DNA from: Lutibacter sp.
Lineage (GTDB): Bacteria; Bacteroidota; Bacteroidia; Flavobacteriales; Flavobacteriaceae
Length of the DNA: 48,214 bases
Assembly (NCBI GenBank): GCA_027449025.1
Contig: DAIDMK010000020.1
Coordinates: 1 to 48,214 of the forward strand
Reading direction: 5' to 3'
Shown here: positions 1-7,741 of the stretch, piece by piece
Layout: every line of letters begins with the position of its first letter
Numbering within the stretch: position 1 is the first letter of the stretch
Translations under genes and position numbers: made by a program
The notes under the pieces: generated by a model
The model's input: only the letters and a program-made list of their open reading frames with translations
The model's database searches: none
What the model was told of the DNA's origin: nothing

Positions 1-839
1 GAAGCATTTTTGATAATGGTGTTATTTATGCTGTTGTTTTTACTTCCGGCTCTTAGCCAAATTGCACCCCATTGACCCGGAATTTTACTGAATTTAGTTT
101 CCAATCTGTCTCCTTCAATTAACACTTTATCGTTTAATTTACCGTTGATGGTTAGCGTGGCATTTTTACTAACAATCAATCCTGAATTTGCATGAAAATG
201 AATTTGGGCACCTGCTTCAATCGTCAATGATTTGTTCGGCGGAACAGCACAATAGCCATAAATAACATAAGGTTTTTCGTTGGTAAAGATGGTGTTTTCA
301 TTGAGGTAAAACCCGTTTACTTTTAAATCCTCTCCCTCCGTAGTTGTTCCTATAGAAATTTCCTCAATAAAGCCATTTGCATCTTTTGAAGGATATAAAA
401 AATGGGCGTCTTTCACCAAAGTCACCAATTTCACTTCCTGTAGATTTTCGCCATTGTCAAAAATAATGACATCGGTATAAATTGGATTGGAAATCTGACT
501 GTAATCTATAGTTGTTTCAATAAAAATATACATACTGTCCTTGGCTAAAATCTCTACATTTTCAAAAATCTTACCAGCAATTCCATCAACATTCAGTCTG
601 TAAAATGAATTTTCGCCATTGCCAAGGACAATAGAAGGAATTGAGATGTTTTTATTGCTTTTATTATAAACCTTTAAATTATAAGTACTTGAGCCAATAT
701 TGGTAAAAACAGTATCTAAATATACCGTATCTTTTGAAAATGAAAGTTTACCCGAACTTAATTCCGTCGAAAAATCTTTTCTGCACGAAGAAAGAAACAG
801 CAACACTAAAGCACATAAAAAAGTTAGATAATAACGCAT
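1..839 (-). CDS. Conserved lipoprotein, 3' end outside window
   Basis: The frame is open from an ATG at 837-839 (minus strand) to the left edge, giving about 279 visible residues with no stop, so the C-terminus is missing. The N-terminus is a lipoprotein signal: MRYYLTFLCALVLLFLSSC, with the lipid-accepting Cys near residue 19. The body is rich in beta-strand-like segments and Asn/Gly turns, and its later part (AGAQIHFHANSGLIV...) resembles the rungs of a right-handed beta-helix. I recognise no catalytic motif. It lies 40 bp downstream of the glutaminyl cyclotransferase gene on the same strand, so the two are probably co-transcribed. Function is unknown; a surface or periplasmic lipoprotein is the safest description. 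Confidence 0.75.
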   Translation of the reverse strand, partial: MRYYLTFLCALVLLFLSSCRKDFSTELSSGKLSFSKDTVYLDTVFTNIGSSTYNLKVYNKSNKNISIPSIVLGNGENSFYRLNVDGIAGKIFENVEILAKDSMYIFIETTIDYSQISNPIYTDVIIFDNGENLQEVKLVTLVKDAHFLYPSKDANGFIEEISIGTTTEGEDLKVNGFYLNENTIFTNEKPYVIYGYCAVPPNKSLTIEAGAQIHFHANSGLIVSKNATLTINGKLNDKVLIEGDRLETKFSKIPGQWGAIWLRAGSKNNSINNTIIKNA

Positions 840-879
840 TCAGGTTGTTTTTGTAAATGTAGAAATAATTTGAAGACGA

Positions 880-1914
880 TTATTTTTTAATCAACTCAAT
901 TTCATACAACTTACTCCAATGTTTCCCAGTTACAAAAAGGCGGTTATTTTCTTTGTCGAAAGCGATGCCGTTAAGCACTTCGTCATCATCGTCTAATTTC
1001 TGTTCTTTTTTAATAATGGTTTTTAAACTGGTTAAATTGGCAACGCCTTCAACCTTGCCGTTTTCTGGATTTACAATCAAAATAGTGTTTTGTTGCCAAA
1101 TATTCGCATAAATTAGCCCATTTACATATTCCAGTTCGTTCAGTTTTTCAACTTTGCGCTCATTGGTATAAACTTCAATATAACTGTCCTCTACAAGGGT
1201 TTCCGGATTTAGAAACCAAATATATTCTGTACCGTCAGTTTTAATTAATTTTTCGCCGTTATGGGTCAATCCCCAGCCTTCACGACTTTTGGTATATTTA
1301 AAAGATTTTTCTTGTTCAAAGGTGTCTAAATCATATACAAAGCCAACACCACCTTGCCATGTAAGCTGGTATAATTTATTGTTAAAAATAGTAATTCCTT
1401 CCCCAAAATATTGAACATCCAAATCTTTTTGTTGTAAAATTTTTCCGGTTTTTAAATCAACTTTCCTAATAGAAGAACTGCCTTTTTTGCCTGTTCCTTC
1501 ATATAAAAATCCGTTAAAATACTCCAGACCTTGCGTATAAGCACCTTTATCGTGCGGATAGGTATTTATGATTTTGTAGGTATAGATTTTAGGAATAGAA
1601 TCAGCCAAAAAATAAACAGTTTCAGAAATTTTAGCTGTTTTGTTTTCATAAAAAACGATTGCAGTAATTACATGTTTTCCAAGTTTATAATCGTTAATTT
1701 TTAAAGTGGCAGAATTGGCATTACCTTCAATTTTTTTATCATCTAAAGAAAACTGGACTGAATCAATCGTTGTGTTATTATTTTCTGAAACAGAAATGGA
1801 CAATTCCTTATTTATCTGAATTTTTTTTGGAGTATTAATGATAAATTTATGCTCACTTTTGCAGGATAATAATAAGATGAAGATGAAAAAACTAAAAAAT
1901 AATTTGTAGGACAT
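880..1914 (-). CDS. Glutaminyl-peptide cyclotransferase lipoprotein (beta-propeller type)
   Basis: This 344-residue protein matches the plant/bacterial-type glutaminyl cyclase family (Glu_cyclase_2), which converts N-terminal Gln to pyroglutamate. Recognisable segments are YTQGLEYFNGFLYEGTG near 125, the FGEGITIFNNKLYQLTW region near 170, and EYVNGLIYANIWQ near 265, the repeating blades of a five-bladed propeller. Residues 1-18 form a lipoprotein signal (LLLSC), so it should sit on the periplasmic side of a membrane. An N-terminal region of about 110 residues before the propeller looks like an Ig-like domain. The assignment fits Bacteroidota physiology, where many signal-peptidase I products begin with Gln. 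Its ATG at 1914 lies divergent to rpmE. I am confident of the family, less so of its physiological substrates. Confidence 0.88.
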   Translation of the reverse strand: MSYKLFFSFFIFILLLSCKSEHKFIINTPKKIQINKELSISVSENNNTTIDSVQFSLDDKKIEGNANSATLKINDYKLGKHVITAIVFYENKTAKISETVYFLADSIPKIYTYKIINTYPHDKGAYTQGLEYFNGFLYEGTGKKGSSSIRKVDLKTGKILQQKDLDVQYFGEGITIFNNKLYQLTWQGGVGFVYDLDTFEQEKSFKYTKSREGWGLTHNGEKLIKTDGTEYIWFLNPETLVEDSYIEVYTNERKVEKLNELEYVNGLIYANIWQQNTILIVNPENGKVEGVANLTSLKTIIKKEQKLDDDDEVLNGIAFDKENNRLFVTGKHWSKLYEIELIKK

Positions 1915-1965
1915 AACTAAAATGGGCTTTTTATTAATTTTTTATGTAAATAAAATAAATTATTG

Positions 1966-1995
1966 TTTGAAGTATCAAAAATATAGTTAAATTTG
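1966..1995 (+). promoter_or_regulatory. Bacteroidota-type promoter of rpmE
   Basis: TTTG at 1966-1969 and TAAATTTG at 1988-1995 are separated by 18 bases, matching the Bacteroidota -33/-7 pattern (TTTG and TAnnTTTG). Transcription would begin near 2000, leaving about 35 nt of leader before the L31 start codon. Confidence 0.7.
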
Positions 1996-2034
1996 CAGTC
2001 TTAAAAATAAAATTACATTTAAAACGAGTTTACG

Positions 2035-2286
2035 ATGAAAAAAGGTATACACCCAGAAAATTATAGAATGGTAGCATTTAAAGATATGTCGAATGAAGAT
2101 GTGTTTTTAACTCGTTCAACAGTAAACACCAGAGAAACTCTTGAAGTTGATGGTGTTGAGTACCCTTTGGTAAAATTAGAGATTTCAAGAACTTCACATC
2201 CTTATTACACCGGTAAAACTAAAATGGTTGATACTGCAGGACGTATTGATAAGTTCAAAACTAAATATGCTAAATTTAGTAAATAA
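2035..2286 (+). CDS. rpmE2: 50S ribosomal protein L31 type B
   Basis: The 83-residue protein begins MKKGIHPENYRMVAFKDMS and ends TAGRIDKFKTKYAKF, the classical type B (zinc-independent) L31. It has no CxxC zinc-binding pair, which separates it from the zinc-binding A form; this is the usual L31 in Bacteroidota. It is a component of the large ribosomal subunit that forms an intersubunit bridge. It is a single-gene unit: a good promoter lies upstream and a strong intrinsic terminator follows 20 bp after the stop. Confidence 0.96.
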   Translation: MKKGIHPENYRMVAFKDMSNEDVFLTRSTVNTRETLEVDGVEYPLVKLEISRTSHPYYTGKTKMVDTAGRIDKFKTKYAKFSK

Positions 2287-2307
2287 TTAGTAACATTTAA
2301 TAGTTAA

Positions 2308-2337
2308 AATCCTCAACGAAAGTTGGGGATTTTTTTG
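2308..2337 (+). terminator. Intrinsic terminator after rpmE2
   Basis: AATCCTCAAC and GTTGGGGATT pair around a GAAA tetraloop (one T-G wobble) and are followed directly by a T-run. It ends the single-gene rpmE2 transcript. Confidence 0.88.
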
Positions 2338-2446
2338 TTTTTAGCTAAGTTGTAATCCAATATTTTATAGGATATTGTATTGATATGTAATTTGTTATAA
2401 TATTAGTATCGATAAAAATCGCTATATTGCATATAAAACTATTAGT

Positions 2447-3556
2447 ATGCCAATCTATATGGATCGTCATGATGTCTCTGAAACCGTTACGGCAGAAAAT
2501 GTTGCGCAATTGCATCAAGCTGATTTAAAAATACAAGACAAGTTTAAGTGCAGAGGACTTACTTATTGGTTTGATGAAAATAGAAAAACAGCTTTTTGCT
2601 TAGTAGAAGCACCTAATAAAGCGGCTATAAAAGAAATGCATGACTTTGCTCATGGTGATGTTCCGCATAGAATAATTGAAGTTGATGATAGCATTGTTGA
2701 ATCATTTTTAGGCAGAATTGAAGATCCTGTAAAAGCACAAAAAACCGAATTGAATATTATTAACGATCCTGCTTTTAGAATTATAATGGTTGTAAGATTT
2801 AAGGATTTTTCAATAAACAATTCTTTATTTGAAAAAGAGAATCAGGCACTGGTTAAAATTAACAACGATATCCAAAAAATTATTTTAAAATTAAAAGGTC
2901 GTATCGTAAAACAAAATTCCAAAGATTTTTTGATATCATTTACCTCAGTAACCAATGCTGTTTTAGTTGCCTTAGAAATTCAATCTAAATTTGAAAGAGA
3001 CCTAAAGAAAAGCGTGACATTTAATTTAAAAATTGTGCTTGGAGGTGGTGTTCCTGTTGCTGAAAAAGAAGGGCTTTTTGAAGACACTATTGAAATGGTT
3101 GACGCGATGTGCAAATTTATGAAAGGTCAAATTATCATTACAAATGAAGTAAAAGACTTATATGAAAGCGAAAATTTAAATAAATCTATCGATGTTAAAT
3201 TTTTTAATGTTTTAATGGCTTCTGATGAAAAATTTCTTATTAATTTAATGAATTGTATTGAAAAAAATTGGAATAAAACCGATTTAAAAGCGAATGACTT
3301 TTGTAAGCAGTTAGGACACAGCAAATCTCGATTATATAGAAAAATGATGTTCTTAACAGGAAAATCGCCAAATACTTTTATAAAAGAGTACAGATTAAAT
3401 ATGGCGCTAAAATTATTGAATGAAAAATTTGACAATATTTCTGAAATTGCCTTTAAAACAGGTTTTAATAGCCCAACTTATTTTTCAAAATGTTTTAAAG
3501 AAACCTTCGGAATTCTTCCTTCAAATTATACAAAAGAGGCAATAAACAAGGCTTAA
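2447..3556 (+). CDS. DUF4242 / cyclase-like / AraC-type transcriptional regulator
   Basis: This 369-residue protein has three parts. Residues 1-90 (MPIYMDRHDVSE..., HGDVPHRIIEVDDS) match the DUF4242 small-molecule or nickel-binding domain. Residues 110-255 follow the outline of a class III nucleotide cyclase domain: LKGRIVKQNSKDFLISF, then NAVLVALEIQ, then a GQIIITNEV segment, but without the catalytic Asp pair, so it is probably a ligand-sensing or dimerisation relic. The last 110 residues are an AraC helix-turn-helix pair (SRLYRKMMFLTGKSPNTFI, then ISEIAFKTGFNSPTYFSKCF). It probably activates the cupin and FAD-oxidoreductase genes that follow on the same strand, although gaps of 255 and 230 bp suggest separate promoters. 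The inducer cannot be read from the sequence. Confidence 0.8.
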   Translation: MPIYMDRHDVSETVTAENVAQLHQADLKIQDKFKCRGLTYWFDENRKTAFCLVEAPNKAAIKEMHDFAHGDVPHRIIEVDDSIVESFLGRIEDPVKAQKTELNIINDPAFRIIMVVRFKDFSINNSLFEKENQALVKINNDIQKIILKLKGRIVKQNSKDFLISFTSVTNAVLVALEIQSKFERDLKKSVTFNLKIVLGGGVPVAEKEGLFEDTIEMVDAMCKFMKGQIIITNEVKDLYESENLNKSIDVKFFNVLMASDEKFLINLMNCIEKNWNKTDLKANDFCKQLGHSKSRLYRKMMFLTGKSPNTFIKEYRLNMALKLLNEKFDNISEIAFKTGFNSPTYFSKCFKETFGILPSNYTKEAINKA

Positions 3557-3811
3557 ATTAAAATATTTTGAACTTCCTTCGAAATCGCTTTGAATCAAAA
3601 TTGCGATTATTTGAACCAATTATCGACATGGTTTCTGTTTTATCTATGTAATTTTGAAGCGTTTAGAATTGTTATTGTAACCTCCTTTCAAAAAATAGTT
3701 TAAATATCTCAGTTAATACCTCAGTTTTTATTTAAATTTTTCAATTAATCAAACTGCAAAACAACATTCCTATAGAGATAATTTTTTTCAAATAATTAAA
3801 AACAAACAATT

Positions 3812-4198
3812 ATGAAAATTTTAAAAGACAATATTGAAGTTAAAATGGAGATTCCAGGAGCTATAATCCGTCAGAAAACCGATTTTGGCGACGTGACAGG
3901 ATATGGTAAGATTAGCGGAGAGTATTTTAGCCTCTCTGCAGGCGTTGATACAACACCTTTGTTTATTGGGCTTGAAGGGAATTTGTGTCAATGTCCTCAC
4001 TGGGGATTTCTTTTGAGCGGCCAACTTACGACCACCAGTGGTAACGGTATTGAAGAGGTTGTTGATGCAAATGAACTTTTTTATTGGCCCCCAGGCCACA
4101 ATGTAAAAGTCAATGCAGATGCGGAGATTGTGATGTTCAGTCCTCAGCACGAGCACACTCATGTAATCAATCATATGATTGAAAAGACCAAGGGGTAA
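3812..4198 (+). CDS. Small cupin-like protein
   Basis: This 128-residue cytoplasmic protein has no signal peptide. It contains the segment LCQCPHWGFLLSGQL near residues 57-71, typical of a family of short cupin-like proteins, then a central ELFYWPPGHN segment and a His-rich C-terminus (SPQHEHTHVINHM). The His residues and the conserved CxCPHWG segment could bind a metal, but no complete canonical cupin motif (GX5HXHX3-4EX6G) is present. It sits between an AraC-type regulator and a flavoenzyme, which suggests a joint role in handling a small, possibly reactive compound. That role is inferred from position only. The start ATG at 3812 is preceded by an AT-rich leader without a clear Shine-Dalgarno, as usual in Bacteroidota. 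Confidence 0.75.
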   Translation: MKILKDNIEVKMEIPGAIIRQKTDFGDVTGYGKISGEYFSLSAGVDTTPLFIGLEGNLCQCPHWGFLLSGQLTTTSGNGIEEVVDANELFYWPPGHNVKVNADAEIVMFSPQHEHTHVINHMIEKTKG

Positions 4199-4428
4199 AA
4201 ACAATAATTTGCCAAAAGGAGTCTTACCTGTTTAATAACAGAATGTTAGATTAATATATTGGGTTGGAGTATTTTGTAGGTTCTCATATAATTCTTTATC
4301 TAACATCTGGATTTTTATCTGAATTTTTTAATTCCAAAAATACAAATATATCGTGATGCCTAAAATTTAGAATTAAAGTCTGAAAACCATTTAAAATAAA
4401 GAAATTACTAACTTAAATATCAAAAATT

Positions 4429-5814
4429 ATGTCGAAATTAATGGAAAATATAAGCCCTTCTGTTTTGGAAGAATTTGCTTCAAAATTAAGAGGAAGAATA
4501 GTTACTCCCATAGATGTTGACTATAATGAAACACGAAAAGTGTACAATGGAATGATTGACAAGCATCCTGGTATGTTTGTAATGTGTGTTGATGTTGCAG
4601 ATGTTATTGCATCTGTTAATTTTGGCAGAGATCATAATTTATTGGTTGCCGTTAGGGGAGGTGGACATAATGGTGGAGGACTAGGAATCTGTGATGATGG
4701 ATTGGTTATTGATTTATCCGGAATTAAATTTATACGTGTAGATACTTTAAATAATACGGTAAGAGTTGGAGGAGGAAACCTTTGGGGTGAAGTTGACCAT
4801 GCAACACATCCTTTTGGACTTGCAGTTCCTGCCGGCATCATATCTACTACTGGTGTAGGCGGATTAACACTTGGCGGTGGCGTTGGTCATTTATCGAGGA
4901 AATACGGACTTACCATTGATAATTTACTGGAAGCTGATATGGTTTTGGCTGATGGAAGTTTTGTAACCGTAAATGCTAAGCAGAACGCTGATTTATTTTG
5001 GGCCATTCGTGGCGGCGGCGGAAACTTCGGAATTGTAACCTCTTTTAAATTTCAAGCGCATCCGGTAAAAACTGTTTTTGGAGGACCTACTTTATGGCCC
5101 ATTGAAAAAACAGAAGAGATTATGGAATGGTATCATAAGTTTTTAAATAATGCTCCAGATGAGTTAAATGGTTTTATTGCAACCATGGTTATTCCGGGAG
5201 CTCCTTTTCCAGAGCATTTACACAACAAACAATTTTGTGGAATAGTTTGGTGTTATGTAGGTGATATCGATAAGGCAGCTGAGATATTCAAACCGATATT
5301 AGCGATGAAGCCTTTATTTGAACATGTGGGTGAAATGCCATATCCATCTATACAAACATTATTTGATGGTTTAATGCCTCCTGGATTACAATGGTATTGG
5401 AGAGCTGACTTTTTTAATGAATTAGGTTCGGAAGTTAGGGCACAACATTTAAAATTTGGTTCAAAAATCCCAACACCGCTTTCTCAAATGCATTTATATC
5501 CAATTAGCGGCGCTGCAAGCAGGGTTGCAAAGGATGAAACCCCATGGGCTTATCGTGATGCCAAATATGCTGGTGTAGTTGTTGGTGTTTCTCCAAACCC
5601 AAAAGATTCAGATAAAATTACAAAGTGGTGTAAAGATTATTGGGAAGCATTGCACCCTTATTCTTCTGGTGGCGCTTATTCAAATTTTATGATGGATGAA
5701 GGACAAGATAGGGTAAAAGCAAGTTACAAGCACAATTATAAAAGATTGGTAAAAATTAAAAATAGGTATGATCCTAATAATTTATTCCGTGTAAATCAAA
5801 ATATTAAACCTTAA
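4429..5814 (+). CDS. FAD-dependent oxidoreductase, berberine-bridge type
   Basis: This 461-residue protein has the PCMH-type FAD-binding fold followed by a BBE C-terminal segment (RYDPNNLFRVNQNI). The motif VRGGGHNGGG places His80 at the position that forms the 8-alpha-histidyl bond to FAD. The position where bicovalent relatives carry Cys is not Cys here (AGIISTTGVGG), so FAD is probably attached by one bond, as in 6-hydroxynicotine oxidase. GGLTLGGGVGHLSRKYGLTI and the WAIRGGGGNFGIVTSF segment complete the FAD site. No signal peptide is present, so it is likely cytoplasmic. The substrate is unknown; relatives oxidise sugars, alkaloids or polyketides. It follows the cupin gene on the same strand and is probably under the nearby AraC-type regulator. 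Confidence 0.85.
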   Translation: MSKLMENISPSVLEEFASKLRGRIVTPIDVDYNETRKVYNGMIDKHPGMFVMCVDVADVIASVNFGRDHNLLVAVRGGGHNGGGLGICDDGLVIDLSGIKFIRVDTLNNTVRVGGGNLWGEVDHATHPFGLAVPAGIISTTGVGGLTLGGGVGHLSRKYGLTIDNLLEADMVLADGSFVTVNAKQNADLFWAIRGGGGNFGIVTSFKFQAHPVKTVFGGPTLWPIEKTEEIMEWYHKFLNNAPDELNGFIATMVIPGAPFPEHLHNKQFCGIVWCYVGDIDKAAEIFKPILAMKPLFEHVGEMPYPSIQTLFDGLMPPGLQWYWRADFFNELGSEVRAQHLKFGSKIPTPLSQMHLYPISGAASRVAKDETPWAYRDAKYAGVVVGVSPNPKDSDKITKWCKDYWEALHPYSSGGAYSNFMMDEGQDRVKASYKHNYKRLVKIKNRYDPNNLFRVNQNIKP

Positions 5815-5835
5815 ATAACTACTAATAAAACCATG

Positions 5836-5990
5836 AGCTATTGAATCAAATCTAAAAATAATTTTAATCATTTCAATGTTTTTAGTATTCTCAACTATTT
5901 TTGCTCAGCAAAATATAAGGAAAGAGCTGAAATGGCTGTTTTAATCACAGATAAAGATGCAGAATTACAGGGGGATTTCTTTGTATATTA
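5836..5990 (+). pseudogene. Decayed 5' fragment of a secreted-protein gene
   Basis: One frame reads KIILIISMFLVFSTIFAQQN, a typical signal peptide ending in Ala-Gln, but the upstream start frame is broken by a TGA, and a TAA follows 14 residues after the Ala-Gln. A second frame continues as KERAEMAVLITDKDAELQGD and ends at a TAG near 5988. A frameshift between the two would join them into one plausible exported protein start. I interpret this as the remnant of a deleted gene. Nothing else is recognisable before the convergent gene ending at 6092. Confidence 0.4.
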
Positions 5991-6091
5991 GTCAAAATCA
6001 CATTCTTTAACATAATTTAAATGATTTTATCATAAACTAAAGAAATCAACCGTCCGAAAATAGATTTGCCAGAAAAATAATTAACGTTTCA

Positions 6092-7741
6092 TTACAATCC
6101 TAAAACTTCAATACCTTGTTCAAAAACAACATCGACAGGAATATTGGCTTTACTCAACTTATCCAAATCACCTTGCAAATCAGTAGAAATTATTCCTTTT
6201 TCTTCAACCAATTTAACCACACCATCATAATCACCGTTCCCTTGCAAGGTCAAAATTAGATATGATAACTGTCGAATTGCCTCGTCCATTTTATTATAAT
6301 CTACTTTATAAGTGCCATCTTCATTTTTGGTAAAAGCGCCTTTTTCATTAAAAAAATTAAATCGAATCATATTGGCTTTTCCATGAGCGCTAGATGCGCC
6401 AAAACGTACGGAACGAAAAATACCCGCCATAAAAGTGGTCATATAATCTTTTATATCACCATCTAATTCTCCTTTTTTATGTAATTGCTGCACCATATAC
6501 AATCCCAAAATATCGGCTTTTCCTTCTTCCAAAGCGGAAGCTTGTTCTTTTAATACTTTTCTAACGGTGCCTTTATTGTTGATGGTGTTTTTTATGCCCA
6601 ATCCGTGTGCCACTTCATGAAACATGGTATTGGCAAAAAAAGCGTCAAATGTGATGTGTTTTTGTTGGCTTGAATCAATTAAAACTTCAGAAATAGGTTT
6701 TAAAATGATATCGAATTTGGCACGCATGGCATTTTTCAATTGCAATCTTCTTGTACCTTTTTGCAATTGAACTCTTTCATCATTAGGCAAATTAATGGCG
6801 ATGGTTTTGCTACCCGCATTGCAATCGCCTGCATAATAAACAATATCATAAGCATTTAAATCAGAATCAGTCCCGGGAATTTCCGCTTTGTAAGCTTCCG
6901 ACACCGGAAGTCCAGTTTGCAATTCTGGTAAAAAACTGGCAAAACGCGCTAATTTTTCACTCCAAACCTGATCTTTTATCAAAACATAAGCTTCGTGGGC
7001 AGCTTTATTCCCATAAAGCTGATCCTCATAAGTTTCAATAGGACCAATCACAATATCAAGTGTATTGGTTTTCATATCCATCCAAGCAAAGTCACTGGCT
7101 TGGTACTTATCATCTAAAAATGCTTGCGCACGTAGTTCTAAATAATTTTTAAGTCCTTCATTATCAGCAAATTTTGAGGCTCCTAACAATAAATTGGCAA
7201 CTTCTCTCACTTCATTCTTAAACTGGATGTGATAAGGAATTGTGTACAATCTACCCTCTTTATTTCTTCTGATAAAAGTGTACAAACTCGATTTGCCTTC
7301 ATCTAAAAAGGCATCAAACTCTAATTTTGTCATATCGGTGGGATAAAAATTTGCACCGGTTGGTTTATTTCCAATACCATCAAGAAACGGGTTGTTTCCA
7401 TCGAGCCTATCCCACGGACCGTAATTAATTTCTATAAATTTTTTGGTGTCTTTATTTGAAATACTGTCTAAAAGTTGGTTTCTGTCGCCATAGGCTTCAA
7501 ACCAAAATAATTTATTCATTATAGAGGCTGCTTTTATCAAAATCGGCAACATTTTTCGTTCATTTTCAGTTAAAACATTTAAATCTGCTGTCAATTTAAA
7601 AGTGGCGTATTTACTAAGTTTCTTTTGCATTTCGGTCCAGTTTTGTTCAACGGTAACTTGTTTTACGGGTTTGCGTGCCTTGTTGCTTTCCTTACAAGAA
7701 AACATCATAATTGCCACAAGAATTATAAGAACTTTTTTCAT
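6092..7741 (-). CDS. Zinc metalloprotease lipoprotein, dipeptidyl-peptidase III (M49)-like
   Basis: This 549-residue protein carries a lipoprotein signal (MMFSC, Cys16). Its body matches the bacterial DPP III-like family: INYGPWDRLDGNNPF near 105, KPTGANFYPTDMT near 126, then the zinc-binding helix HEVAHG (H375, E376, H379) and EEGKAD (E405, E406, D410) as the third-ligand motif. Canonical M49 enzymes have HExxGH with one extra residue; here the motif is a plain HExxH, as I recall for the bacterial lipoprotein branch. It should release dipeptides from short peptides on the periplasmic side. The ATG overlaps the stop of the MscS gene by four bases (ATGA at 7738-7741), so the two are translationally coupled. 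At 549 residues it is shorter than eukaryotic DPP III. Confidence 0.78.
   Translation of the reverse strand: MKKVLIILVAIMMFSCKESNKARKPVKQVTVEQNWTEMQKKLSKYATFKLTADLNVLTENERKMLPILIKAASIMNKLFWFEAYGDRNQLLDSISNKDTKKFIEINYGPWDRLDGNNPFLDGIGNKPTGANFYPTDMTKLEFDAFLDEGKSSLYTFIRRNKEGRLYTIPYHIQFKNEVREVANLLLGASKFADNEGLKNYLELRAQAFLDDKYQASDFAWMDMKTNTLDIVIGPIETYEDQLYGNKAAHEAYVLIKDQVWSEKLARFASFLPELQTGLPVSEAYKAEIPGTDSDLNAYDIVYYAGDCNAGSKTIAINLPNDERVQLQKGTRRLQLKNAMRAKFDIILKPISEVLIDSSQQKHITFDAFFANTMFHEVAHGLGIKNTINNKGTVRKVLKEQASALEEGKADILGLYMVQQLHKKGELDGDIKDYMTTFMAGIFRSVRFGASSAHGKANMIRFNFFNEKGAFTKNEDGTYKVDYNKMDEAIRQLSYLILTLQGNGDYDGVVKLVEEKGIISTDLQGDLDKLSKANIPVDVVFEQGIEVLGL

Noticed and set aside
3575-3620. Inverted words AATCGC and GCGATT after the AraC-type gene as a terminator
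   Set aside because: The loop is 14 bases long and no T-run follows; too weak to call.
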